From Cladopsammia gracilis (taxonomy: Eukaryota; Cnidaria; Anthozoa; Scleractinia; Dendrophylliidae): DNA of 64,000 nt. Numbering within the stretch: position 1 is the stretch's first letter; every line of letters begins with the position of its first letter. Under the pieces are notes generated by a model. It was not told the origin of the DNA. It searched no databases and worked only from the letters and a program-made list of their open reading frames with translations. The position numbers were made by a program, and so were the translations under genes. The stretch lies in assembly GCA_022457155.1 (NCBI GenBank), contig JAJGOT010000132.1, positions 600,001 through 664,000 of the forward strand, given 5' to 3'. Below are positions 1 through 12,300 of the stretch, in pieces.

Positions 1-296
1 TACCATTTGAATGGAATTTCCGGTTATAAATTTCCGACAAATGGTACTGGACTTTCCTTACTGAAGGAAACACGGAACAGGAATGACCTGTACCATTTGT
101 ATTTTACCGAATGCCGAGAGACACTGGAAGTGAAAAACAAAATGACAGCGGGAAAAATTAACAGGCAAATACTTTTATAAGCTTACCCTAAAACGCGAAT
201 GTACGCTTTCAAGCCCTGCTACAATTCTTCAATTTTCCGAGAACAATCATTTATTTATCTACTTATTCGCTCAAGTTAACGCTAGAATTCCATCTT

Positions 297-431
297 GGGT
301 GTTTCTTGGTGTTGCGGAAGCCATTAATGGTTAGCTTTTGTGATGTGGTGTGGGTATTGTTCAGTGTCTTTCGAATCTTTTGTTTTACGTCATTTGGTGA
401 TCACACCATCCGCAACACCAAGAAACTACCG
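297..431. mobile_element. MITE with GGGT(A)GTTTCTTGGTG ends, copy 1
   Basis: A 135-bp element with inverted ends (GTTTCTTGGTGTTGCGG and complement) and a 7-bp flanking duplication CCATCTT (290-296 and 432-438). Same family as 15977-16108 and 59941-60062. Confidence 0.8.
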
Positions 432-1199
432 CCATCTTCGAGCTTCCTTATTTCGCGAAGAAGCCTGGTACTAGTGATGCGAACAAATGATACAGAAAAT
501 TCCGATCGTTCCGGTGAAAGCGAGCAAAAGGAAATACCTTGAAAGGTATTACCTTTTCCCCGGAAAATTTCCGTTGGGATGAACCGTTCCATTTGTTTTT
601 CCACCGGAATAACCAGGATTTTTTTTGTCATACAAATGGTAAACGCTTATTGACTCACTTTGAAATGTTTTACAGCTCTTTCTACGATACGATAAATTTG
701 ATTATCATGCAGGTATAATGAACTTGTTTGAAACACGGAGCAAAATAACTAAAGTAGGGAGCGATCTAACTACTCATATGGAGCGAAGTAACTTATTTGG
801 AGGGGGCGATCTGATAGGGAGCGAAGTGACCGGTTATCAGCAAAAGGATACCTTGTTTGTCTTAAAGTAGTATGACCCTGACATAGTCCGTGATCTGTTA
901 GGAGCAGGTGCTTGGATCACACTTCCAACTTTCTCTGGAATAACATTGCCTGACTTCCTACCGCTTGGACACCAACTCCTGTAGCGTATGATACATAAAA
1001 GGTATTAAAAGAACTTTACGACAGTTCCTAAAGGATGAAATACAATTTTCAATTTTCAAAATTATTCACTGTCACATCGGATTGAATGCCACACTAACTT
1101 AAAGAGGAGTTTGGGTCGTTTGGAAGTACACTGGAGTCATTAAGATCACATCATATTCATGAGCTCTATAATACCGACACCTCTAATACGGACAATTGT

Positions 1200-1690
1200 A
1201 TAAAACCAAAACAAAAGAAAATACTCTGGTCAATCACAACAGACGCAGACAATCCAATGAACCAATCAGAGCTCGGACCTCGAAACAAATACCTGTAGCC
1301 GGCACCAAGCGCGGGAAAACGCGTGTGAGCAAGATTGGTTTTGGGTTTACTTCTAATTGGTTTAGAAAGTGGCGGGAGATTTTTTTAGCCAATCACAAAG
1401 CGTGGTTTACTGTACCTCTAATAGGGACACCTGGCTCCGTCCCTTTGACGTACGTATTAGGGTGGTGTCCACTTGAGTGTCGTAAAACCAAAACCAAACA
1501 TTATTACTCTGGTTAATCACAACAGACGCAGACAATCCAATGAACCAATGAGACCATGAAGCAAATAAATGTAGCCGGCACCAAGCGCGGGAAAACGCGT
1601 GCGAGCAAGTCACGATTGGTTTTGGGTTTACTTCTGATTGGTTGAGAAAGTAGCGGGATATATTTTTTTAGCCAATCACAAAGCGTAGCT
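1200..1690 (+). repeat. Two tandem copies of a roughly 200-bp dispersed repeat
   Basis: Copies at about 1200-1410 and 1487-1690 share AAAACCAAAAC, CAGACGCAGACAATCCAATG, CGGGAAAACGCGTG and AGCCAATCACAAAGCG. Further copies lie at 3988-4125, about 10655-11395 (reverse, interrupted) and 39415-39655. Class unknown. Confidence 0.75.
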
Positions 1691-1696
1691 ATATAG

Positions 1697-4600
1697 TTAA
1701 CTGTACCTCTGTGTCAATGTCGGTGGAGGAGGTCCTTTGCGCGGTTTTCCCTTTTTCTCCACCCATTCCTGATAACGCTCTGCACTCTGAATACTTCTCT
1801 CATATTTCTCATCTTCTTTCTTCATAGCACCCTCATTTTCTGCCTTCCTCTTTTTCTTCGCCTCCTCTTTGATTTTCTCATCCTTGTTCTTTTTCCTGCA
1901 ATAAAGAACGAAGTTTACATGTAATACAATTCAATGTATAGAACTACTCAAGTGGGTCAACCAACAGTGAAAGTCATGTCTTAGAGTAAGACAAGAGTCC
2001 GCCACTTGTCTAAAACAAGAAGCAGTGTCTTTAATGTAAATATGTTATAATAAAATGCCCCATGATTTGCGCGGGCTCATACTGGTGACGTATGATGCCG
2101 TATGATGACGTATGGTGACGCATGATGACGTGTGGTGACGTATGATGGTGACGTGTGATGCGTGCTTTAAGGTGATCCGCAGTAAATAAATGTTATTGAA
2201 ATAGCTTGTTCGATTCGTATTGCGGAATATTGGTCGAGTTCTTTTTTTTGCAAGGGCGAGGTCCATAAACTTGCAAAAAATAAACGAGACCAATATTTCT
2301 CCAGACGAACAAGCTTGTTCAATAAAGTTTTTCCATTCTCGACAAACGCACACACCAAAGTAAAGCATATACTTGCATTTTTTAGGCCACTTTGGAAAAA
2401 AGTTTAACCAAAATTGTCCCCCAGACATAAGGAAAAATGTTTCTACTTAAAACAGTTTTCTTTTTGTTCAATGTTTCATGAAAGGAATTCGGTGAAATGA
2501 GTTCTTTTAACCCAATGCATGTACCCCTGAAAGGAGCCTGTTCACAGACTAATACCAAAAAGTTATAAAGTTGAATTACACGTAGCTTACCACTTGTCGA
2601 AAACTTTTTCTGCACTTTTGCTTTTATCTTGCTTTTCGTCTTCCTCTTTCCTCTTCTTTTCTCGTTCTTCCTGTTTCTTTTTATGGTGCTGTTCCTTAAG
2701 TTCTTCATCTTTCTTTGCTTTCCATGATTCAAAGTACTTTTTGGCGTCCCTTGCTTTGAGGTTTTTCTCTGTCTGTTTTTCAAGTTCTTTATTCATCGAC
2801 TCCTTCTTCTTGGCATAATCTTCTTTCTTTTTCTCTTGTTTCACTTCATTCCAGGATTCAAATGCTCTCTTTGCCTAAAGGAAAGATACAGATTTTTCAG
2901 CTTACATTAAACCACAAGTGGATGGGGGTTGAAATTTATGCAAGCTGTAGGAAAACCTTAAAAAATGCAGAGCCTGTTCAAGAGCTTAACCCACAATGGA
3001 CTTAGTATCTTATCCGGGGGGAAGTAGTAATACTCCTACATGAACGTCATTAAAATCATTTTTCAGACAAGTATGGTCATTACTTAGAAGAGTTTTCAAA
3101 TCAGAGTGTCGTAACACCCGGTGTAGCCAATCGATAAAAATCGGTACCGGTAAAAATCGATAAAAATCACTTGATTTTTATCGATTGGTAACGTAAATCG
3201 ATAGAAATCGATAAACAATTCGGTGTGTCAAATCGATATTATCGATTTTGCATGATTTTATCGATTTCTAACGGAAAACGTTCTTTGTTTTTTGTGTAAA
3301 AATTGCATCGATGAAAGGTATTAGTTCAACTGGTAAGGAAAAGACATCTATCAAATAATATAGACAAGCCCAAAATAACCAGACTTTCTTCCTTTTTCCA
3401 GTCTCCAAATCAATAAACATAAATAGGCCTGTCCTATACACCAGAACCTGTAATACACGTACTCGAGCTTGTCTTTAATCTTCTGTCAGGCTTCCTTAAC
3501 CTTCAAAATAAGCTATTTTTTGTTGGAAGTGGCCTTAAACGTAACGTTTTTCCCGCGCAAGACTCAGTCCTTCAGTAAGACTACTACAGTCATGTCATCT
3601 TTTTTTTCCTTTCCGTTTCCTTGATTTCTTCAGTTTGTCTTTCTTTCTCCACCTCTTCAAGTCTTGGTAACATTTACTTCACCTTTCTTACATTTTCTGC
3701 ATTGACCGACTATCCATTCCATTCCACTTGTTGTCTCTTGATTTTTATAAATAATCGCTAAAAGGCGATAATAATCGATTTTAAAGGCCAATAATTCCCT
3801 GGTTAAAAATCGATAGCAATCAGTAAAAATCAAGAAAAATCGATAAAACAAATGAGTATGTCATCGATTTCTACCGATTGATCGATACAATCGATATCAA
3901 TCTAATTGAATTTACCGATTTTTATCGATTTATCGATTGATAAATCGCTACCGATTTTTATCGATTGACTTCGCCGGGTGTAACACCAAAACCAAACTAA
4001 TCACTCTGATCAAACATAACAAACACAGACAAACCAATGAACCAATCAGAACTAATAGCAAGTAAGTCACGATTGGTTTTGGTTTTAGCAATCACAAAGC
4101 ATACCAAAGCCAAGGTTCTCTTTAAGCTTTAGAGTGGACAGTTGAGATATAATAGTAGGCGGCTTGGCAATTGAGTGCCGAAGGCACGAATTTCTAGGGT
4201 GGTCTGGAGGCATGCCCCCTAGAAAAATTTGAAAATCTAGAGGCTCAGAATTGCCATTACATGCATTTTTGGCAAGACATTTTTCATAAAACCCTCAACT
4301 GAGGGATTACCTTCAATGTGAAAACAAATTTACGACAAATCTGTCTGTTCATTAGTTTTTCTTGTAAGTAAGCTTACATTTTTATTTATTTACATTGCTT
4401 TGCACAACTTTCACTGTTCATTCAGATTTGTTTAACACATATTAACCCTTTTTACTGAAAAGTAGGCGGCTCAAAATTCGAAGTAGCCGATTTTTTAGCC
4501 GGTTGCCAGCACTTAAAATTAATATCCACGACACTTTACTCTGAATACTTTCAGAAGAAAATGATTATATTGATTTACCAGAGTTAATTACAAAAATTTC

Positions 4601-7600
4601 TTGAAAACCCGGCTTCTTATATTTGTGATGTCTATGATTGTAAACTTAAGTAAATCGAATTTATTTTTATTTATTTGTTTATTTATTTATTTAACTACTC
4701 GTTTTCTCTAGTCTTTCTTGTGATCTATCTGTATATGTATTACATACGTGTAACCACTGCTCGCCTCGACTAGCTAACCTGCTAACTGCGGGCAATGGAT
4801 ATTGCTTTCTGTAAAATCTGTGATAATTAATAAACAGTTGAACTTAATGAGAACCCTGCAAAGCAATTGCTAAATTGCTTTTGACATTCAAATAAAAACT
4901 GTTTTTAACAGCAGATAGCATTTACCAGTTTCTTGCGCTCTCGTTCTTCCTGTTCTTTTTCTTCTTGTTTCTTTTTCGCAGCAGACTTGTTTGCCACTTG
5001 TTCCTTTAACTTAACACTTTTCCTCTTCTGCCATTCGTCAAACACTGCCTGTCGTATTGAAGTGGTGTCCATAAGGCCACTGTGCTGTGAGCTTCTGGCG
5101 CTGTCTCCACCCCATGGCTCAGGACTGGTTTCTCGTAAATTTGTCATTGAAGATGATCTCTTAGGTGTGACTGACCCCCTGTGTAATGCACCTTTAGTGT
5201 CCGTCCAGTGGTCTGTGGACGTCTCTCTTTGATGCACTGATGTGGTCATTGTGTCAATTCCCTGGTTGGCTTTTAAAGGCCCTGATCTTTGAGGCTTTGG
5301 CACATCCCAAGCTCTTCTTTCATCGCCTGCAATTAAATTATATAGTGCTCAAGCATACAACTGTTCAACAAAATACCATGGATTGGGATTCAAAGTGTGC
5401 CATGGTGTCCAGAGACTTAAATTCAACTTAAACAAAAAGAAAAAAACAATCATAGGCCAGGTCACTGATGCCAATTAGGCTGAACTTTACGGCACAATTT
5501 CCTGCTGAAATATCGAATTTTGCTTGCCTAATGTCCTTGCTATATTGCCAAATCCCATTTGATTTCGTGACAGGCAGTCCAGAAATCAAAATGGCCATTC
5601 TAAAGATTAACTGTTAGTTCATTGTTTTCATCACTTTTGATGATTTTTCGTCCTTTTTCAAAATAATAATTAAAGAAAGCTTGAGTTTAAGCTGCCTCCT
5701 GGCCATCAGGACTGGCTTTAAGCTTTGGGGTTGCTTGGTTCACAAGGAAAATAGGTAGTCATACATGTTAACTCAAAATAGCCTTCCATGATTGTTGTAC
5801 TTGAGTTATTTTTCAAACTATGAGTTGTCTATCATACAGTGCACAAACAATTATTCATGAAAACACCTGCAAGTATGCATGCATGCATATGGAGTCTCTT
5901 CAAGTCATTGTTTCTTTGACTTATGTTTGAGAGAACAAACTGGTGAAAACTAATTGCCGGCCTCATATTTTACTAGCTAAGCTCAGGCTATCGGGCTAGT
6001 ACATGAGCCAAACCATGCAGAAACCAGGGCCTCACTTTACAGCTACATTGTATGTACTGATATTAGTTTACTTTTAACACACAAAATAATTCACTCACAA
6101 CAACTCAAACATTCATACATGTAATAACTGTCTTGTTTCTCACATATTACCTCTGTCACCTTTCACCTTTCCTCTGTTATCTGAGGCAGTTTCAATGACA
6201 TTTTCAGTTGAAGGAACATGCTCTTCAAAGGTGTCTACTATGTCAGATGTAGCTTTCTGTCGCAGCTGGGCCAGCAAAGAACCTTTCTTGACACTCATGG
6301 GTCTCTGAGGGGTGAGGCTCTTCTTTAACTGCACCTTTTGAGCCCCATGTTCATTTGCCCCAAAGGGACCTTTCTTTGCTAGGAAACCCTGCCGTGATGA
6401 CAGAGTTTCAAGACTTGATGCCTTCTTTATCACAGGTGCACTTTCTGGGCGCTTTGTATGTTTAACATCCTCTTCTAACTGTGAATGTCTATTCATAGAG
6501 TGATCAACCACTGCATGACTACGAGGTGATGGCCTTGGTGGTGTACTTGCAGATTTTTCCCTGGCGTCTGTAACTGTCCTACCATGGCTCAACTCATCAT
6601 CATCATCATACTTTTGTCTGCCATGTGAACCATTTTTGTATACACCTTTTCCAGAATCAACTCCATCATCATCATCATCATCATCATCATACTTTTTTCT
6701 ACCATATGAACCCTTTCTATATAAACCTTTTCCAGAATCAACTTCATCATCATTATCATACTTTTGTCTATCATATGAACCCTTTCTATATAAAACTCTT
6801 CCAGAATCAACTTCATCATCATTATCATACTTTTGTCTATCATATGAACCCTTTCTATATAAAACTCTTCCAGAATCAACTTCATCCTCACTTTCCTCAG
6901 AAGAATCTGCCCTTGTTACTGAAATTCCAGGTTGACCTTGCACTTTCTTAGGCTTCCTCAAGTTTCCATCTTCTCCATATGCCATCCTATCATTGTCTTT
7001 AAAAGGACCATTGTCCTCAAATGTTGAAGTTCTAATGATGGGAATCTGAGGTCTAGAATGTATTTCGTGTGTTTCCTCTAATGACTTTTTCCTTCTTGAA
7101 GGAGCCATTGGTTTCTCTGGTAAATTTTTAGTCCTTTCATATTCATAAATTCCATCATCTTTCTTTACATGTACATGTTTCTCATGTGTTTCTTCAAGAA
7201 CCTTTTTCCTTCTTGAAGGAGCCATAGGTTTTTCTCCTGGTACATTTCTAGTTCTTTCAGACTCAAACACTCTACCATGATCTCTCTCAGTGTCTTTTTC
7301 AGGTGATTCTTCAAGTGTCTTCTTCCTTCTGGCAGGAACCAAAGGTTTCTCTGTCACATTTTTCCTTCTTTCATGTTCATAAATTCCATCATCTCTCTCT
7401 GAATTTTTTGTCCTTTCATACTCATTAACATCAGGGTCTCTCTCAAATAACTTTAACTCGCCTTTCCTTGAGGACAAGGCAGGCCTTGCTTTTGGTACAG
7501 GTCTTGAAGAATTCATGTCAGGCGAAGAACTTTTCTCTTGATGATGTTGTCGAGGTGATGTCCTAGGAGGAGCGACTGGGTGTCTTTCCTTTGTTCTGGC

Positions 7601-8999
7601 TGGCCATGTTACAGAAGCCACATCATCTTCATCTGAAGAATGTTGGGATTTAGCTTCTAATTCTGAACGACCTGCTTGAAAATGTGATCGTCGAGGTGAA
7701 ATAGTGGGACGAGGTCTAGCAGCGGGTTTTGGCTCTCCTAGAGAAAAAAAAGGACAGTACATAAGTAATTCAATTATTTAGCTCTTCAACATACTGATTG
7801 GTTGGTCACCAATATTAATCTGTCGGTGAACAAGCACAGTTGAATCCCGATAACTTGAACCCTCAGTAACTCAAAACTCATGCTAACTTGAACCAAAATC
7901 GATTATGTACTGTAATTTTACCCTCAGTAACTCGAACCCTTTATTTATAACTCAAACCGACCCACTAACTGGAAGTGGTTCAGTTTTCCCTTCAGGTCAT
8001 TTTCTTTATATTGATACCCTCGATAACTCGAACCTCATCTGTCAAAGTCAAAACATAGAGATGTCATCCAGAACAGCTTATTTTGTTCTTGATCTTTATT
8101 CTTGACTGTTTGCGATAAAGCCACCATCTCAAGGTAACCTCCACTATAAGACAGTGAATTTAGTATCTTGTTCAATTTAGAATAATTTTACTTTTACTTC
8201 GGCTGTGGAAGGACTTAACTCCAGTTAGGGCAACTTGACATGGCAAGGGAGTGAGGTAACCATACTGCACACCATTAGTGTCTGGCTGAGAGCTATCACT
8301 GACTGGAACAGTCTTCCATCTAATTATTTATCGATAGACTCCGTCACAAAATTCAAGACCACCAATTCTCTGACCACATCTATTCATTGTAATTTTATTC
8401 CATTTTATTTGAGCTTTTTTCATATTTATTTCTGTACTTAATTTTTAGTTAGATTATTATTATTCTTTTTTTGGAAGCTTGCACTTATGTCACTGTGATG
8501 TTGCAAGGCAATAAAATTAATGTAAATGTAAATTTTAAATACACACTAAAAAAATTATCTTGCAATGCTTTTCGAAAAAAGATCCAAAAAACGTTACAAG
8601 ACTTGTACAGTGTCAATATACCGTAAATTACACAAATAAATATTGTACATTTAGCCCATTATTCGATCACTTTTGTGAATTTAACCTAAACTTAGAAACC
8701 CGACCTTCTTCTGAACTTCCTTTGATCATCCCCACAGAGCTTTCCTTTTCTTTAGTGCTTGTGTCTCTAAACAGCCCATCAATGGAATCTCCACTTCGTC
8801 CTAGTCCAGAAGTACGATTTATCCTTCCGAGAGAGTTCTCGGCGTCTGAATCTGACTCGCTGAGCTCATGACTTTCAAATGACACTCGCTTTGTTAAAGT
8901 TCGTTTTCCAGAGAAGTCGTCGTCATCCTCGTGTAAATTCTCATCTCCCACGGAGCCATAAGTCACTTTTTGTTTAACTAATGTCCTTTTGCTGGTCAT
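1697..8999 (-). CDS. MAP9: MAP9-like microtubule-associated protein, five coding exons
   Basis: Predicted exons are 8705-8999, 6151-7737, 4926-5326, 2591-2874 and 1697-1895. Phases agree and the total is 2,766 nt (921 aa). Family knowledge: MAP9/ASAP binds microtubules and acts at the mitotic spindle and axonemes. The match is in the last three exons, where lysine/glutamate-rich coiled coil carries a repeated aromatic-x-x-W-x-x-K signature: IRQAVFDEWQKRK, AFESWNEVK, YFESWKAKKDE, VFDKWKKNK, RYQEWVEKK. This spacing and order resemble the human MAP9 C-terminus. The N-terminal 600 residues are charged, low-complexity and poorly conserved, and the protein is longer than human MAP9 (about 647 aa). 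The ATG at 8999 is the first after an in-frame stop. The exon 1 donor (AAG|GTCGGG) is weak, and a missed small exon between 7.74 and 8.70 kb is possible. Divergent from the RCCD1-like gene. Confidence 0.72.
2083..2165 (+). repeat. Short GTATGATGAC-type tandem repeat
   Basis: About eight units of roughly 10 bp (variants of GTATGATGAC and GTGTGGTGAC), in the last intron of the MAP9-like gene. Confidence 0.7.
3000..3050 (+). mobile_element. SINE body fragment
   Basis: Contains ATCTTATCCGGGGGGAAGTA followed by GTAATACTCCTA, matching the body unit of the tRNA-derived SINE at 16120-16620. Confidence 0.55.
3119..3979. mobile_element. DNA transposon with ATCGATAAAAATCG ends nested in another repeat
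   Basis: Ends carry CAATCGATAAAAATCGG and its inverse, with many extra TCGATAAAAATCG copies near both ends. An 8-bp duplication GTAACACC flanks it (3111-3118 and 3980-3987), suggesting hAT-type insertion. It splits the dispersed repeat that resumes at 3988. No transposase seen. Confidence 0.7.
6589..6890 (-). repeat. Coding tandem repeat, acidic DSG-YRKGS units in MAP9-like exon 2
   Basis: Four consecutive units of about 23 codons inside MAP9-like exon 2 share the pattern DSG(R/K)-x-(L/V)Y-(R/K)-(K/N)GS-x-x-(R/K)(Q/K)KY followed by an aspartate run. Two units are almost identical at the DNA level (72 bp), and one has an expanded GAT tract giving about eight Asp. Approximate residues are 382-482. 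This is recent in-frame duplication in a disordered region. No separate function can be inferred. Confidence 0.85.
7050..7440 (-). repeat. Coding tandem repeat, PMAPSRRKK units in MAP9-like exon 2
   Basis: Three degenerate units of about 40-45 codons each contain an acidic 'YE-ERTKN' segment, then a basic (P)MAPSRRKK or LVPARRKK block, then LEE-hE. The mixed acidic/basic periodicity inside a microtubule-associated protein could offer repeated tubulin contacts, which is inference. Units are more diverged than the DSG array just downstream in the same exon. Confidence 0.7.
7840..8030. mobile_element. Non-autonomous repeat with TAACTCGAACC motifs
   Basis: Repeated AACTCGAACCCT / AACTTGAACC motifs in the first intron of the MAP9-like gene. 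The motif style (ATCCCGATAACTTGAACC) resembles pogo-related elements I remember from cnidarian genomes. Boundaries are not resolved. Confidence 0.4.
8229..8540 (+). mobile_element. LINE 3' end (reverse-transcriptase ORF tail plus 3' UTR)
   Basis: Plus-strand translation contains RAITDWNSLPSNYLSIDSVT then KFKTT, the typical W-N-x-LP...FK tail of CR1/L2-type LINE ORF2 proteins. It is followed by an A/T-rich tail ending in AATGTAAATGTAA. 5'-truncated; antisense within MAP9-like intron 1. Confidence 0.6.
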
Positions 9000-9378
9000 A
9001 TTTTCGTGTCCCGAAGACAATTTCTAACTGGAAAAACCGTTAATAAATAAAGTAAATCTGAACCATAATTTCGGATTTCGCATTCCACATCACGTTTGTA
9101 CGGTCTTATCTTCTGTTGAATTTGAAACGAACGACCGTCACAATTGCCGTACAACTTGAATAAACAAAATGTGATGAAAACCAACGAAAAATGTCCAGCT
9201 AATAACAACTTTCACACCAAAACAACAAAGCAACAAAGCGTTCAAATTATGTGAGCATTTACATTTTCCTTGGTTATTGCTTTGTATCCAGGCCTGCGAA
9301 GGAGAAGGCCAGGACGCTTGTCAAACAAAATGGCGGACGACTGGAAAGAAATCAAGCCGACATTTATCGACCATTTTA
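9000..9378. promoter_or_regulatory. Divergent promoter region between MAP9-like and RCCD1-like genes
   Basis: The two start codons are 379 bp apart on opposite strands, with no room for independent promoters. No TATA box stands out. The interval must contain both 5' UTRs and probably both transcription starts. A short upstream ORF (9330-9386) lies on the RCCD1 side. Co-regulation is inferred from layout only. Confidence 0.6.
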
Positions 9379-9386
9379 ATGGCTGA
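9330..9386 (+). other. Upstream ORF overlapping the RCCD1-like start codon
   Basis: An 18-codon ORF starts at 9330 in a better context (A at -3, G at +4) than the chosen main ATG at 9379. Its stop is at 9384-9386, so it overlaps the main start by 8 nt in another frame. If transcribed, it could reduce initiation at 9379 or favour reinitiation. No transcript evidence is available. Confidence 0.35.
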
Positions 9387-12300
9387 AACCGAACAAAGCG
9401 CTTCATTCAGGCCTAACATAAACTCTGAGGGACGTTTTCAAGTTTTTGGTTTTGGATACAATGGTTTTACACAGTGTGGTGCTCACAAAAGTGTGAGTGA
9501 AGATAGCCAAGTTGGATCCTCTTTGCTTACTCCTTTTCCTTTGAATGTTGACCGTGTTAGTAGTATAGCATCATCCTGGCCGACAACATTTTATTTAAAA
9601 GGTGGGTAGATAGGTACATGTACTCAACTGGAAAGTGATTTATCCTACGTATTTTGATGTAAGGGGAGGGTGGGGGGGGGGGGGGTTGGGGTACTCCCCC
9701 AAAATAATTAAAATACTTTTTATAGGTAAAAATTCATTTGAGCCATGCCCATCAAGTAACTGTATTTGCAAAGACCACTGTAATGAAATAGAAGCACCAG
9801 ATCCTGTAATAAAGGATCTAATCAGTTATTAAACAAGATTCTGGTTCCTTTTGGGGTGTTTTTGAAAATTTCGGATGAGTACCCCAGTCATTTTTATCCC
9901 CCCCCCCATCCCCTCAACAAAATGTTTGTGTAGTATCTTTACTCCCTCCCCTGGCTTTTCTTTTGCCATACTTCCATACATATACACTGTACATAATTTA
10001 ATTTCTCTAAAATGTTACCCTGTGACAAAACCTCACTTACAAAAAATTTATGGCTGAAGTTCAGTGGAATCCCAATTTTTTGAGCCTTCGATTTTTCGAA
10101 CTTCCGGATTATTGGAAACTAAAACTTGTTTCCTTGGGATTTGATGTCAGTCAGTGCAACCTTCAATTTTTCTAACTCCTGATTTTTCAAACCAATTTCC
10201 ATTTCCCATGGAGGTTTGGAAAATCGGGATTCCTCTGTACAGTATAAAATCTACTGCAGTACCTTGTAAAATAAAACATCCTTTTTCAAGAAAATGGAAC
10301 TATCAGTACCATGGGATGGATTCCTGGAACAAAAGAAGCTGGGGAACTAGAGAGTCTACTCCCAGATTATTCTGTCACAGATGCATGTTGTAGCTGGACG
10401 CAGGCTGCATTTCTGACAAGTGAAGGAGATTGTGTTCTTTGGAGTAATTACACTAATGAAAAGTCATATCCAGTGAAAGTCGAGGCCAGTAGCACAAAAT
10501 TAAAAGCTGTTGGCTGCAGAGAATCAAACTGCATACTTCTGACAAGTAAGCTTTTACCTGTTCCTTAAATGAAAATCTTAACCATCAGTCTGATTTCTCA
10601 TTACATGTGTATTACAGCATCAATTGATTGTCACGTAGAATACAGTAAAGTGGTTTTCAAGTGAGTGTCAAAAGTACTTTTGCAATTGCTTTGGTTCTGC
10701 ATTGCTACACTTTGTGATTGGCTATAAAAAATCTTGTGCCACTTAAAGTGCACCTAACCCCCAATTTTTTTCCTTTTAATCAACTCAATGTACGTTGAAA
10801 AGTCGAATAGTGAAATATTTCTTGTTTTTTACATCGCGTTAGTGAGTTATAGAGATTTGAATTTACTAAATGCTAATTAGATGACGTCAAATGCAGACTC
10901 GTTTATTATACAACTACTTGTTTCCACCTCCAAGTAATATTTTTTTTACAAATCGATTGACTATAAACAGTTTTTATTAGTATTTTTCAAATTAATTATC
11001 TTTAAGCTGTGAACTGTGTATTGTAAATTGAAGTAGAAAAATGGTAAAGTCTGCATTTGACGTCATCTAATTAGCATTTTGTACATTCAAATCTCTTTAA
11101 CTCACAAACGCGACGTTAAAAACAAGAAATATTTCACTGTTCGACTTTTCAACGTACATGGAGTTGATTAAAGAAACAAAAAATTAGGGTTTAGGTGCAC
11201 TTTAACTCAACCAATCAGAAGTAAAACCAAAACCGACATGACTTGACGTGTTTTCCTGCACTTGGCACTGGGTAAATGTACTTGCTTCAAGTTCTGATTG
11301 GTTCATTGAATTGTCTGCATATGTTGGGATTGGTCAGAGTGATTACTTTCAGTTGGTTTTGGCCATTACGATACTCATTTGAAAACTGCTCTACATGTGT
11401 GCTGAGAATTAAGTTAAGGAGATAAGGTCAGATGATATCTTTGTCACAAAGATTCAAACTTTAAGGCTTTTTTTTTTTACCACTGCCCAGTTGATCTTAC
11501 CACATCATTACCCCTAGCTACCATGAAATAACTTTGCGCATATCTATAGATGCTTATAAATTTCATGAGCAAAACATACCTCTATGAGGACCACTTTTAA
11601 GTTTCTGGAGCCCTGACCCATACCCTGCCCAAACTGCTAAGTAAACTGTCTGTTGCTGGTAGTTGCTTGATAATGAGTTACTATCAAAGTTAAAAAATAC
11701 ACTAAATGTATGAAGCATCTGTGTGTGGTATCAGCTAAGATTACAACAAGTCATCTCAGTTGTAATTTAACCTTTTTGGGAAAACTCCTTGCCATGTTAC
11801 ACTGTTTCTTTCTGTATTGTGCTTACAGAATAAATGAGGCTAAAAAGGATTAAATAAACAATTCTTTTTTTCCTGCACAGCTAGTGGGCAGGCAGGTTAT
11901 GCAGTCTATGAACAAGACCAGGATGACTCTGATTCAAACAAATCACCTTTGAACTTCAAACCAATGGACATCACTAAACAGATGACATCAGTTGCCTGTG
12001 GCAAGGAGCATGCTTTGTTGTTGTCATCATTAGGAGATGTGTATAGTCTTGGAGGTGGGAGGTATGCACCAATGTTTTTATTAGGGGTTATGTGTCATGA
12101 GGGTTTGGCTGTTTTGTTTGGTCAAAACAATGCTAAAATTATTAGTGTGAACCTCTACTCTCATGTGTTGCAGCAGGCCGGGTTGTTATATGTCAAACAT
12201 GAGGAATAGTGTTCCATAAAGAAGGATATTACCATCTTCCCGGCATGCACTGCAACTAAACTATATTATCAAATGGTGGCAACCCGCAAGCAGCTCATTT

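Noticed and set aside
2594..2818. Plus-strand Ser/Phe-rich frame
   Set aside because: Antisense of the Lys/Glu-rich MAP9-like exon at 2591-2874.
6625..6951. Plus-strand frames rich in His or Ser opposite MAP9-like exon 2
   Set aside because: Antisense shadows of the GAT-rich coding repeat; no splice or start support.
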